Below, piece after piece: positions 53,326 to 63,100 of a DNA stretch of 64,000 nucleotides. Below the pieces are notes generated by a model. That model saw only the letters and a program-made list of their open reading frames with translations, had not been told where the DNA came from and searched no databases. A program made the position numbers and the translations under genes. This stretch comes from Alphaproteobacteria bacterium (GTDB taxonomy: Bacteria; Pseudomonadota; Alphaproteobacteria; Kiloniellales; DSM-21159). The first letter of the stretch is position 1. Each line of letters starts with the position of its first letter. The stretch is from the NCBI GenBank assembly GCA_030433005.1, contig JAUILQ010000017.1:33621-97620 (forward strand), written 5' to 3'.

Positions 53326-54665
53326 CGTGCCGCCTCCGTGCCGGCGCGGTTGGGAGGGGTCCCGGCCAAGCGGCCTGCCGGCAAGCTCCCCGGATCGGGT
53401 GCCGGCGCGCCGCGCGAGGCCTGCCCGAGGCGCTCGGCGACCAGGCGGCGCGTCTGCATCAGCAGCGGCACGAAGAGCCAGTAGCCGGGCCAGAACTCGA
53501 GCGAGAGCGTGGCGCCGGCGACCGCGTATCCGGCCAGCGAAGCCTGGGTCATCGAGGCCAGGTCGAAGGCCCAGCGCAGGCCGGGGTCCTGGCCCGTGTT
53601 GCGTCTCAGCCAGGCCGCGTTGCGCCAGGTCATCCAGAGGATCGCCAGGAAGCAGGCCAGGCCGGTGAATCCCATGCCGCCCAGAATCTCGAAGTAGATG
53701 CTGTGGTGGGCGCGGGCCTCGTAGCCGCCGCCGGTGAAGCGGTCGGCGACGTCCTGCAGGTAGCCGACCCGGAAGCCGCCTCCGGTCAGCGGGTCGGCTT
53801 GCGCGATGGCGAAGGCGATGTGCCAGGCATCGACCCGACCCTGGAAGGACTTGTCCTCCATCGGGTTCTCGATCGTCGCCATCCGCTCGTGCCAGGACTG
53901 CGGCATGAAGGTGACCAGCGGGATCGCCAGGAGCGCGATGCCGACCAGCATCGCCGCGCGGTGCCGGGAGCGCCAGATCAGCACAGCCGCCATCACCGCC
54001 AGGCCGACGAAGGCCCCGCGCGACTGCGTGCCGAGCACGCAGAGCCCGGTCAGCGCGATCGCCCCGAGCAGGGCGAGACGCACCAGGCGGTGCGCCGTCT
54101 GGCGGCGCAGGTAGAACAGCACCGGCAGCGCCAGCACCAGGGCCAGCCCGAAGTTGTTGTTGTCCGAGATCATGGTGTTGGGCGGCCCGACCGCGTGGTA
54201 GGAGCCGCCGGTCAGCAGGGTGAAGGCGCCGCCCTTCACCCCGAAGTAGCCGAGCGAGATGGCGTAGACCCACAGCATGCCGTGGATCCGCGCCTTGCCG
54301 GTGAGCATCACCATGCCCAGGAAGATGAAGACCATGGTCTTCATGAACTGCTCGAAGTAGGGCCAGGAGTAGGCCGGATAGACGGCGGTCGCCTGCGACA
54401 GCACCATGAGCAGCAGGAACATCACGAAGGTCGCCACCAGGGGGTTGGCCGGCGGCAGCTTGCGCTCGCGCGACAGCAGCCAGGCGAGCATCGTCACGAT
54501 GGCCACGATCAGGTTGAACTGCAGTCCCTGGGCGAAGCCCCAGACCTCCTGATGCGGGTTCATCAGGGTCAGCCAGCCCCACAGCATCAGGCCGACCTGC
54601 GGGTAGAAGAGGCAGGCCGGCAGCAGCGCACCGACCGTGAGGATCAGCAGGAAGGACGAGATCAT
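53319..54665 (-). CDS. Exosortase A-associated O-antigen ligase-like membrane protein
   Basis: 448-residue polytopic protein of the Wzy/WaaL (O-antigen ligase) superfamily, in the variant tied to exosortase A. About ten to twelve hydrophobic helices. Diagnostic stretches: YPQVGLMLWGWLTLMNPH, GTQSRGAFVGLAVM and, in the large periplasmic loop, KSFQGRVDAWHIAFAIAQADPLTGGGF and ARAHHSIYFEILGGMGF. Proposed role: polymerisation or attachment of glycan at the periplasmic face, perhaps to sorted proteins. Start overlaps the pyruvyl transferase stop (ATGA). Confidence 0.92.
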   Translation of the reverse strand: MISSFLLILTVGALLPACLFYPQVGLMLWGWLTLMNPHQEVWGFAQGLQFNLIVAIVTMLAWLLSRERKLPPANPLVATFVMFLLLMVLSQATAVYPAYSWPYFEQFMKTMVFIFLGMVMLTGKARIHGMLWVYAISLGYFGVKGGAFTLLTGGSYHAVGPPNTMISDNNNFGLALVLALPVLFYLRRQTAHRLVRLALLGAIALTGLCVLGTQSRGAFVGLAVMAAVLIWRSRHRAAMLVGIALLAIPLVTFMPQSWHERMATIENPMEDKSFQGRVDAWHIAFAIAQADPLTGGGFRVGYLQDVADRFTGGGYEARAHHSIYFEILGGMGFTGLACFLAILWMTWRNAAWLRRNTGQDPGLRWAFDLASMTQASLAGYAVAGATLSLEFWPGYWLFVPLLMQTRRLVAERLGQASRGAPAPDPGSLPAGRLAGTPPNRAGTEAARW

Positions 54666-55954
54666 GGCACACCGCCGGCCGCGGCCGGCGGGCGGCCGGT
54701 CGGCTCTGCCTGCAGGCCGTCGAGCAGCGCGCCGTAGTCGCGGGCGAAGGTCCCGTAGGGCGATTCGAGCGCGGCCACCGCGCGCCCGGCGTCCCGGCGC
54801 GCCGAAGCCAAGTCGTCGAGCAGGTCGAGGGCCCGCGCCTCGACCGCCTCGGCCGGCCGGCGGTCGCCCTCGACCAGCCAGCCCTCGAGGCCGAGCAGGT
54901 CGAAGAGCGCCCGGTGCTTGACGTCGTAGCCGACCGAGACGACCGGCGTGCCGGCCGCGAGCGCCATGATCGCCGAATGCATCATCTCGCCGATCACCAG
55001 GTCGACGCCGCCATAGGCGGCGATCATCGCCGAGGGGTCGGGATCCTCGACCAGTCCGTCGAGCAGGCCGGCCCGGCGCAGCAGGCGCGCCACGAGCCGC
55101 TCGGGATCGGCGTGCCGGAAATAGACGAAGCGGCAGCCGCTGCGCCGCCGCAGGCGCCGCAGCATGGCGATGTAGTCGCCCAGGTTGCGGGCGAGGTTGC
55201 GCTCCGGCAGCTCGCCGTGGAAGGCGAAGTTGAGGCCGATCACCGGTCCCGCGCCGGCGTCGCCGGCGCCGCCGGCGGCGGCCTTTCCGGCCCGCGCCGA
55301 CCGCAGCCGCGGCCCCGGCTCGAGAAAGAACACCGGGTCGGGTGCCAGGCGCACCTGCCGCCCGGAAACCCGCTCCAGGCAGTCGCGCGTCACCGGATCG
55401 CGTACGCCGAGCAGCGCGTGGCGGCGCACGAAGCGGGCCAGCGACGACGCGGCCCGGTCGTCCAGCCGCGGCCGGCCGCCCTGCCCCGCGCCCTCGATAT
55501 TCACGTTGAGGCCGATGCCGAAGGAGACCAGCGGCACCGACAGCCGCTCGAACAGCTCGATGTCGTTCAGGCAGCGCGGCGCCAGCCTGCCCTCGGCGTC
55601 GGCCGAGAGGTAGCCGCCGCCGGCAACGACCAGCGCCGAGGCCTCGCGGTTGATCGCCTCGATCCCTTCGGGCGAGAGGCTGCCCCAGCGCAGCTGACGG
55701 ACACGGCAACCGGGGGGCAGCCGGCGGCTCGTCTCAGCGGCGACCGCCGCGCGCACCGCCGCGTCGCCGCGGTTCGAGCAGAGGAAGCGCTCGTAGCGGT
55801 AGGAGCGGAAGGCGAAACGGCCGCCGGTGCGCCAGCGCAGGCTGTCGAGAAGATCGCCGAACCGGAAGCGCAGGCGCATGCCCGAGGGAATCGGCAGCCG
55901 ACGGGTGGCCTCGCCTTCGGGCACCAGTGTGTAGAGAACGATCTCCGGCGTCAT
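54662..55954 (-). CDS. Polysaccharide pyruvyl transferase-like protein
   Basis: 430-residue member of the polysaccharide pyruvyl transferase (CsaB-like) family, which adds ketal pyruvate to sugars from phosphoenolpyruvate. Seen: VVAGGGYLSADAEG, PLVSFGIGLNVN, LGVRDPVTRDCLERVSG, LAPDPVFFLEPG, and the C-terminal DLVIGEMMHSAIMALAAGTPVVSVGYDVKHRALFDLLGL with conserved HSAIMA. ATG at 55954, 49 bp after the flippase gene. Would give the polymer negative charge. Confidence 0.88.
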   Translation of the reverse strand: MTPEIVLYTLVPEGEATRRLPIPSGMRLRFRFGDLLDSLRWRTGGRFAFRSYRYERFLCSNRGDAAVRAAVAAETSRRLPPGCRVRQLRWGSLSPEGIEAINREASALVVAGGGYLSADAEGRLAPRCLNDIELFERLSVPLVSFGIGLNVNIEGAGQGGRPRLDDRAASSLARFVRRHALLGVRDPVTRDCLERVSGRQVRLAPDPVFFLEPGPRLRSARAGKAAAGGAGDAGAGPVIGLNFAFHGELPERNLARNLGDYIAMLRRLRRRSGCRFVYFRHADPERLVARLLRRAGLLDGLVEDPDPSAMIAAYGGVDLVIGEMMHSAIMALAAGTPVVSVGYDVKHRALFDLLGLEGWLVEGDRRPAEAVEARALDLLDDLASARRDAGRAVAALESPYGTFARDYGALLDGLQAEPTGRPPAAAGGVP

Positions 55955-56003
55955 CGCCAGGCGGGTCCTTCCGGGCTGTGGCGGCCGCCGCATCGCGCCT
56001 CGA

Positions 56004-57509
56004 TCATGCCGACGCCGCACGCCGCCACGATCCGATGCGCGCGAGCAGGAAGCTCTCGACGCCCTCGGGCCGCCCGGCGAGCAGCCAGAGCGCGAAGCTG
56101 GACAGGGTGTAGGCCGCCGCCCCGACCCCGACGTCCAGAGCCAAACGCAGCACCGCGTCCAGCTGTTCCTGATGCGCCAGGGCGACGGCCAGGGCCATAA
56201 CGCCGCTGGCCGCGAGCGGCCGCCACAGAGCCCAGGCGAAGTCGACGGGCGTCAGGCCGACGAGGCGGCCGGCGACGAGGAAGGGCCAGGGCATGAAGGC
56301 CAGCAGGGCGAAGAACCGCCCGGCGGCGACGCCCTCGATGCCGTAGTGGCTGCCGCCGAGCGCCATGGCGCCGGCAATGCCGGCGACCAGCGGCCAGCGC
56401 AGCAGCGAGGCGAGGCGCGCCCGCCCCAGGATGTGCAGGACCGTATAGTTGGTGCGCGTCAGGTAGTGCAGCGCGAAGGCCGGCGCCAGCCAGGCGACCA
56501 GCGGCGCCGAACTCGCCCACTTCTCGCCGAGCACCAGCGTGACCGCGTCGCCCGCGACCAGCGCCAGGCCCAGGGCGGGCGGCAGGCTGATCGCGGCGAC
56601 CACGCCGAGCACCACGAGGTACTTGCGGCCGAGCTCGGGCGGATCGTCGGTCAGCAGCGCATAGACCGGCTGCAGGGCCCGGGCCACGGAGACGGTCAGC
56701 TCGCGCGCCGGCGCCACCGCCAGCTCGCTGGCGACGTGGTAGAAGCCGACCGTCTCGGCGCCGAACAGCCGGCCGGCGATCAGTCGGTCCGCCAGGTCCG
56801 TGGCGTGCTCGCCGAGCTGCGAGAACAGCACCCAGAGCGAGAAGCCGGCGAGGTCCCGGCCGTGCGCCAGCGAGGGCCGCGGCAGGTGCGGCGCCACGGC
56901 GTAGCTGACCAGCAGCCGCGCGGCGGCGCCGGCGACCATGCCCCAGACCAGCGCGCGGTAGTCCTGCAGCCAAAGGGCGAGGCCCAGGGTCGCGACGAAG
57001 CTGGCGAGCTTGACGACGACGTTGAAGCGGAAGTCGGCGGAGAAGCGGAGATGCTTCTGCAGGTCGACCGTGCGGATGCTTTCCAGGCCCTGGAGCAGCG
57101 GGACCAGGGCCAGGATGCGCATCAGCTCGGCGGCCAGCGGCTCCTCGAAGTAGCCGGCGACCAGCGGCGCGCTCAGCAGCATCAGGACCGAGACGCCGGC
57201 GGCGAGCGCCAGGCTCAGGGTCCAGGCGGTATCGTAGTGCTGGCGCGTCGGTTCCGGCGCGCGGATCAGCGCCAGCCGGAAGCCGGACTCGGAGAACAGC
57301 ACGATCAGGATCTGCATGGCCGCCACGGTCATCGCGACCAGGCCGAAATCCTCGGGCGACAGGATCCGCGCCAGGACGATCGTGCTGACCAGCCCGATGC
57401 CGCGCATCGCCCAGCGCATGAACACCATCCAGACCGAGCCGCGCAGCATCTGCTGCTCCGCGGTGCGGCCCTGAAATCGCTCGGGTCGCTTCGTCGTCTC
57501 GGCGGTCAT
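56004..57509 (-). CDS. Polysaccharide flippase (Wzx-like, MOP superfamily)
   Basis: 501-residue integral membrane protein with about 12-14 hydrophobic helices. N-terminal signature GSVWMVFMRWAMRGIGLVSTIVLARILSPEDFGLVAM and the central LADRLIAGRLFGAETVGFYHVASELAV fit the lipopolysaccharide/teichuronic acid exporter branch. Flips lipid-linked repeat units across the inner membrane. First of a four-gene leftward operon (flippase, pyruvyl transferase, ligase, 72-aa protein). Confidence 0.92.
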   Translation of the reverse strand: MTAETTKRPERFQGRTAEQQMLRGSVWMVFMRWAMRGIGLVSTIVLARILSPEDFGLVAMTVAAMQILIVLFSESGFRLALIRAPEPTRQHYDTAWTLSLALAAGVSVLMLLSAPLVAGYFEEPLAAELMRILALVPLLQGLESIRTVDLQKHLRFSADFRFNVVVKLASFVATLGLALWLQDYRALVWGMVAGAAARLLVSYAVAPHLPRPSLAHGRDLAGFSLWVLFSQLGEHATDLADRLIAGRLFGAETVGFYHVASELAVAPARELTVSVARALQPVYALLTDDPPELGRKYLVVLGVVAAISLPPALGLALVAGDAVTLVLGEKWASSAPLVAWLAPAFALHYLTRTNYTVLHILGRARLASLLRWPLVAGIAGAMALGGSHYGIEGVAAGRFFALLAFMPWPFLVAGRLVGLTPVDFAWALWRPLAASGVMALAVALAHQEQLDAVLRLALDVGVGAAAYTLSSFALWLLAGRPEGVESFLLARIGSWRRAASA

Positions 57510-57782
57510 GCGGCTCGCTGGCTTCCGGAAGGGGCGGGACGGCGCCCGCTCCCGGCGCCCGCTCCCGGCCCACGGGCCGGAAGCCGGCCCGGGGCGGTTC
57601 CTGCCTCAGCGAACCGACAGCCCGGGGCCGTGGTTCCAGCCGGCTCCGGTCCGGCCTGTCCCGAAGGCCGGGGCCGGCCGGCGTCTCGGCGGACCCGGAA
57701 GGCGGGTCCGTGCGTTCCTGCTCCGCGCGCCTCGCCCGCGGCCGGGCGCCGGAACGACTCTCGAACCAGGAGGTGGCTGCCG

Positions 57783-58661
57783 ATGACGGCCTGCGTCGCG
57801 GTCCTCGCCCACAACGAAGAACGCCGCATCGCGACCTGCCTGCGCAGCCTCCGCGACCAGGTCGAGGACGCCGAGGTCCACGTGCTGGTCAACGGCAGCC
57901 GCGACCGCACGGCCGAGGTCGCCCGCTCCTGCGCCACCGACTTTGCCGCGCTGACGGTCCACGACTGGCCCGAGGGCGGCAAGGCACGCTCCTGGAACCG
58001 CTTCGTCTTCGACACCGTGGGGACGGGTTACGACTGCTACGTCTTCGTCGACGGCGACGCCGAGGTCCGCGCCGGCTCGCTGCCGGCGATGCGACGCCTG
58101 CATGCCGGCCGGCCCGGGACCAATGCCGTGGCCGGGCTGCCGCTCAACGGCCGCAACCGAGCCGTCTACCAGCAGGCGATGCGCGAGGAGCGCGGGTTCT
58201 TCGGCGACCTCTACCTGCTCGACGCCCGGCTGGTCCGGCGCATGCGCGACAGCGGCCTGCGGCTGCCGGACGACGTCATCGGCGACGACGGGCTGCTCGG
58301 CGTGCTGGCCCGCACCGACCTGCAGGCCGAGGACGCCTGGGACCGCGAACGGGTCGCGGTCTGCGAGGACGCCGGGTTCTATGCCGAGACGGTCTCGCCG
58401 GCCCGGCCCGACCTGCTGTCGATGCAGCACAAGCGGATGACCACCTACAGCGTGCGCCACTTCCAGAACAGCATCATCGCCGAGATCATGCGCCGCGACG
58501 GCCCCGCCGGCCTGCCACGCCGCATGGCCAGCCTCTATCCCGACTACCTGCCACGCTTCCGCCCGCGCCGGCGGTTCCCGGAATGGTACTTCGACCGGTT
58601 GGCGCTGCGTCGCATGCGCCGCGCGCGCAGCGGCCCCGAGGCGACGCGGAGCGCGGAGTAG
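57783..58661 (+). CDS. GT2-family glycosyltransferase (divergent)
   Basis: 292-residue GT-A fold protein: VAVLAHNEERRIATCLRSL, HVLVNGSRDRTAEVAR, WNRFVFDT, metal-binding YVFVDGDAEVR and GDDGLLGVLART. AGGAGG precedes ATG 57783 by ten bases. Divergent from the flippase across 273 bp that contain a duplicated 14-bp unit (cggcgcccgctccc) near 57540-57567. Acceptor unknown; likely a polysaccharide side-chain enzyme. Confidence 0.85.
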   Translation: MTACVAVLAHNEERRIATCLRSLRDQVEDAEVHVLVNGSRDRTAEVARSCATDFAALTVHDWPEGGKARSWNRFVFDTVGTGYDCYVFVDGDAEVRAGSLPAMRRLHAGRPGTNAVAGLPLNGRNRAVYQQAMREERGFFGDLYLLDARLVRRMRDSGLRLPDDVIGDDGLLGVLARTDLQAEDAWDRERVAVCEDAGFYAETVSPARPDLLSMQHKRMTTYSVRHFQNSIIAEIMRRDGPAGLPRRMASLYPDYLPRFRPRRRFPEWYFDRLALRRMRRARSGPEATRSAE

Positions 58662-58775
58662 CCGGACAGACCGACGGCCCGGTCGAATTTCGAGACTGAC
58701 CGGCCGCGCTGACTCCGCCTAGTCTGTCCCACCGTCGTACCGTCAGGGGTGCCGACGGATGGGGAGCAAGTCCGA

Positions 58776-60071
58776 ATGACGCAGCAGAAAACCGAGGTGC
58801 TCGTGGTCGGGGCCGGCCAGGCCGGCGTGGCGATGAGCGAGCATCTGGGACGCAACGGAATCGCTCATCTGGTGCTGGAGCGACACCGCATCGCCGAGCG
58901 CTGGCGCTCCGAGCGCTGGGACTCGCTCGTCGCCAATGGGCCCGCCTGGCACGACCGCTTCCCCGGCATGGAGTTCGAGAAGCTCGATCCGGACGCCTTC
59001 GCGCCGAAGGAGCAGGTTGCCGCCTATTTCGAGCGCTACGCCGAGAAGCTCGGCGCGCCGATCCGCTGCGGGGTCGAGGTCACCTCCGTGCGGCGCAACC
59101 AGGCCCGGCCCGGATTTCACGTGGAGACTTCCGAGGGCGCGATCGAAGCGACCTTCGTGGTCGCCGCGACCGGCCCCTTCCAGAAGCCGGTCGTTCCCGG
59201 CCTCGTGCCGGACCGGCCGGGGCTGCTGCAGCTTCATTCCAGTGCCTACCGCAACCCCGGGCAGCTTCCCGAGGGAGCCGTCGTCGTCGTCGGCGCGGGA
59301 TCGTCCGGCGGCCAGATCGCCGACGAGCTGCAGCGCGCCGGCCGCCAGGTCTATCTCTCGGTCGGACCGCACGACCGCCCGCCGAGGCGCTATCGGGGCC
59401 TCGACTACTGCTGGTGGCTCGGCGTCCTCGGCCAGTGGGACGTCCAGACCCCGGGACCGGGAACGGAGCACGTCACGATATCCGTCAGCGGCGCCAACGG
59501 CGGCGAGACCGTCGATTTCCGCCGCCTGGCGGAACGCGGCGTCACGCTGGTCGGCCGGACGCGGTCGTTCGACAACGGTCGTCTGCACTTCGAACCCGAC
59601 CTCGCGCAGAACCTCGCCCGCGGCGACGCCAACTACCTCGCGGTCCTGGATGCGGCCGACGCCTACGTCGTGCGCAACGGGCTGGACCTGCCGGCCGAAC
59701 CGGAAGCGCGGACCATCCCGGCCGATCCGGACTGCATGCGCAATCCCGTGCTGTCGCTGGACCTCGCGAAGGAAGGCGTGACCTCGATCGTCTGGGCGAC
59801 CGGCTACACCTACGACTTCGGCTGGCTGCAGGTCGACGCCTTCGACGAGACGGGCCGGCCGCGCCACGAGCGGGGCGTGTCGTCCGAACCCGGAGTCTAC
59901 TTCCTGGGACTGCCCTGGCTGTCGCGTCGGGGCTCGTCGTTCATCTGGGGCGTATGGCACGACGCCAGCTTCATCGCCGATCACATCGCGACCCGACGCA
60001 GCTATCTGGCGCACCAAGCCGAGGCGCGCGAGCGCGCCGCCGGGCAGCTGCCGCGCCATCGGGCCGGCTGA
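58776..60071 (+). CDS. FAD/NAD(P)-dependent oxidoreductase, flavin monooxygenase-like
   Basis: 431-residue two-dinucleotide-binding protein. FAD motif VVGAGQAGVAMSEHL near the N-terminus with LERHRIAERWRSERWDSL, an ATG-type motif VVAATGPFQKP, NAD(P) motif VVVVGAGSSGGQIADEL, and a second ATGYTYDF region. Resembles YUCCA/trimethylamine-type monooxygenases and related reductases. ATG 58776 with GGGGAG nine bases upstream. Substrate unknown; no obvious link to polysaccharide synthesis except location. Confidence 0.82.
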   Translation: MTQQKTEVLVVGAGQAGVAMSEHLGRNGIAHLVLERHRIAERWRSERWDSLVANGPAWHDRFPGMEFEKLDPDAFAPKEQVAAYFERYAEKLGAPIRCGVEVTSVRRNQARPGFHVETSEGAIEATFVVAATGPFQKPVVPGLVPDRPGLLQLHSSAYRNPGQLPEGAVVVVGAGSSGGQIADELQRAGRQVYLSVGPHDRPPRRYRGLDYCWWLGVLGQWDVQTPGPGTEHVTISVSGANGGETVDFRRLAERGVTLVGRTRSFDNGRLHFEPDLAQNLARGDANYLAVLDAADAYVVRNGLDLPAEPEARTIPADPDCMRNPVLSLDLAKEGVTSIVWATGYTYDFGWLQVDAFDETGRPRHERGVSSEPGVYFLGLPWLSRRGSSFIWGVWHDASFIADHIATRRSYLAHQAEARERAAGQLPRHRAG

Positions 60072-60132
60072 GAGACCGAGCGATCGGCAACCGGCCGGAC
60101 TGCGAAGGCCGGCCGGCGCCTTAAGCCAGGGT

Positions 60133-63100
60133 CTAGAGGCTGGCGAAGTGCTCGGTGCCGAGCTCCTCGGGATCGATGCCGATCAGCGTCACGCTGCTGC
60201 CGTCGCCGAACAGCACGACGGCGTCGCCGGACCCGTCCGTCGTGATCGCGAAGCCGCCGGAGACGCCGATCCGGTCCTCGGCGAGGTCGAAGTCCAGGAT
60301 CCGGTCGGCCCCCGCGTTGCCCGCCGCGAACTCGAAGCGGTCGGCCCCCTCGCCGCCCTTCAGGACGTCGTTGCCGACGCCGCCGTCGAGCCGGTCCGCC
60401 CCCTGCCCGCCGAACAGCTGGTCGTCGCCGTCCTCGCCGCGCAGCTCGTCGTCGCCCTCGCCACCGTAGAGCAGGTCGATGCCGCCGCCGCCGCGCAGCC
60501 TGTCGTCGCCCTCGGCCCCGGCGTAGAGCTCGTTCGCCGCCGTCCCCTGGCGATCGTCGGCACCGGCCGAGCCGACGTGCATGTCGGCCATCCGCAGCAC
60601 CGAGCCGTCGGCGAACTCGGGCATGATCGCGAACTTGCTGGTCTCGGCGTAGGTCGCGTCGACCGCCGGCGAGTGCTCGACGACCCAGCCGAAGGCCTCG
60701 CTCGCCTCGAGCACGCCCTGGCTGATCAGTCCGGCGAGGCCGGCGCGCGCGAGCGCCGCATAGCCGGCCGCGCCGTCGCCGCCGGCCGACAGCGAGCCCT
60801 GGTCGGTCATCGGCACCGGCGCGTCGGCGCCGGCCTGGCCCGCCGCGGTGAAGGACTCCTGGAAGACCTCGGCCCAGGTCGTGAAGTAGTCGCCGGTCAC
60901 CACGTTGCCGGTCGAGGAATCGTAGACGTGCAGCTTGTAGGGCGCGCCGTAGTGCGGGTCGTAGCCCTGGTCGCCGTTCAGCCACAGCCCGGTCAGGAAG
61001 TTCGCCTGCCATTCCAGGAGTTGACCGGCCTCGGCGTTCCCGCGCTCGGCGACCAGGTCCATGACCATGGCGAAGTAGTTGTTCTGCCAGGGCGACACCT
61101 TGCCGCGCTCGTCGGTGGCGTAGAGCCAGCCCTCGAGCTCGCCGGCATCGGCCATGACGTCCTCGACCAGGTATCTCTGGACGGCGCCCTCCAGGTTGGA
61201 CTGCAGGTAGTCCTCGAAGTAGCCCTTGAGCGCGCTCTCCTCCGGCGCGATCCAGGCCGCGTTGGCCAGCGTGCGGATGCCCCAGGCCTGGCCGCGCGCC
61301 TGGTTGCTCGGCCCCAGCAGCTCCGATCCGTAACGGTAGTTCGGATCGCCGCTGGCGAGGTCGAAGCTCGCCTGGGCGGCCAGGTTGTCGAGGTGGTAGG
61401 CGTCGCCGGTCAGCAGGTAGGCGAGGTAGGAGACGTCCGGCTCGTGGGCCAGGTCGAGGGTGAAGCCGCCGCCCTCGCGGCTGAACACGACGGGCGGAGC
61501 GTCCTCGCCGTAGCTGCCGCTGTTCGAGCCGCGCTCGTCGAGCCAGAGCCGCGGATGGTCGTCGACCCTGACGTACTCGCCGGTCGCCGCGTCGCGGAAG
61601 TGCCAGGGGATCGAGCCGGCAGCCTCGGCGTTGCCGAGCAGCAGCCGCTCGGCCCGCGCGTCCTGGGTCTGCAGGTAGGTCACGGCCCAGTCCGGCAGCA
61701 CGCCGATGTCGCCCCGATCGCCTGTGCCGGGCATGTAGTGGGTGATCGTGCCGCTGCCCAGCGGACCGAAGTCGGCGCCGGCCAGCAGGTCGCCGGTGTG
61801 CCTCAGGACCTCTGCCTCGACGCCGAGCGAGGTGTCGATGCGCGGCACGGCGCCGCTTTCGATCAGGTGCTCGACGTCGCGCAGCACGCGGACTCCGCCG
61901 CCGTCGCCGACCGAGACCTGCCCGCCGGGTTCGACGGTGACGACCTCGCGCCAGGTCGACCAGCTGTAGTGCGCGAGGTTCTCGACGGCGAAGGCTTCCT
62001 GGCCGTCGACCAGGACGCGCGCATCGTAGGTCTCGGCGCCGACGCCTTCCTTGTAGCCCCACTCGTTCGCCACGCCGACGCTCGTGCGCAGCGTGCCGTC
62101 GGCGAGAATCCGGACGTCGAAGCGGGCCGCCAGGCTGTCGTTGATGGCCGCGGAGACGCGCAGCTCGGTCGCCTGCGGACCGGACAGCCAGGTTTCCAGG
62201 CGGCCCTCCGCCGCGGCGTCGGCCAGCACGTCCCGGAGGTCGAGCACGACCGGCTGGCCGCCCTCGGCCAGGGTCACCTCGAGCGCCAGCGCGGGACCGC
62301 CGGCCTGCAGCAGCGCCAGCGGGTCGAGCGCCGCCTGCGGCGTCGCCTCGCCGGCGGCGAGCATGACGTCGAGCCGCTCGCCGGCGGCCAGCGCCGGCGT
62401 CTCCAGGGTCAGCACGCCGTGCCGCACCGAGCCGTCGTCGTTGAGCGCCTTGACGTCCAGCTGCACCGGCACCTCGGCATCGCCGAGGCGGGCCACCAGG
62501 CCCTGCCCGGGATAGAGCTGGCCGGCCGCGAAGACCTGGCCGAAGGTCACCGCCTGGGCCGCGAGGGCCTGACCGCCGTCGTTGCTGAGCTGCAGCCCGA
62601 CCAGCTCGCCGGGCGCCTCAGCCTTGACGATGTCCGGACCCGTGACGACGGCGCCGGAGGGTTCCTGGACCGGCGGGGCGGCCTGGTCCGGCGACGTCGG
62701 AGCCGGCTCGGCCGGAGCAGAGTCCTCAGGCGCGGGCTGCGTGGGCGCCGGCTGGGCGGCGGCAAGGCTCTGGTCGGCGAACTCCAGGACCTCGACGTTG
62801 CTCAGGTAGTCGTAGGTGTCGGCGCCGGTGACCTTGATCCGGCCGTCGTCGAGCTGGCGGACCTGGTAGTCGGCGGCCGCGCCGCCGTAGACGACGGTGT
62901 CGTGCCCGGCGCCGCCGTCCAGGCTGTCGCTGCCCGGACCGGCGGACAGCCGGTCGTCGCCGTCGCCGCCATAGAGCTGGTCGTTGCCCTTGCCGCCGGA
63001 CAGCGTGTCGTCGCCGTCGCCGCCGATCAGCGTGTTGTAGCCGGCGTTGCCGCTCAGGCTGAGCCCGGCGTCCGAGCCGGCCTGGAGCGTCTCGACCCAG

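Noticed and set aside
60090..60120. GC-rich hairpin (ccggcc...ggccgg) between the convergent oxidoreductase and RTX genes as a terminator
   Set aside because: Short stem, long loop and no T-tract.
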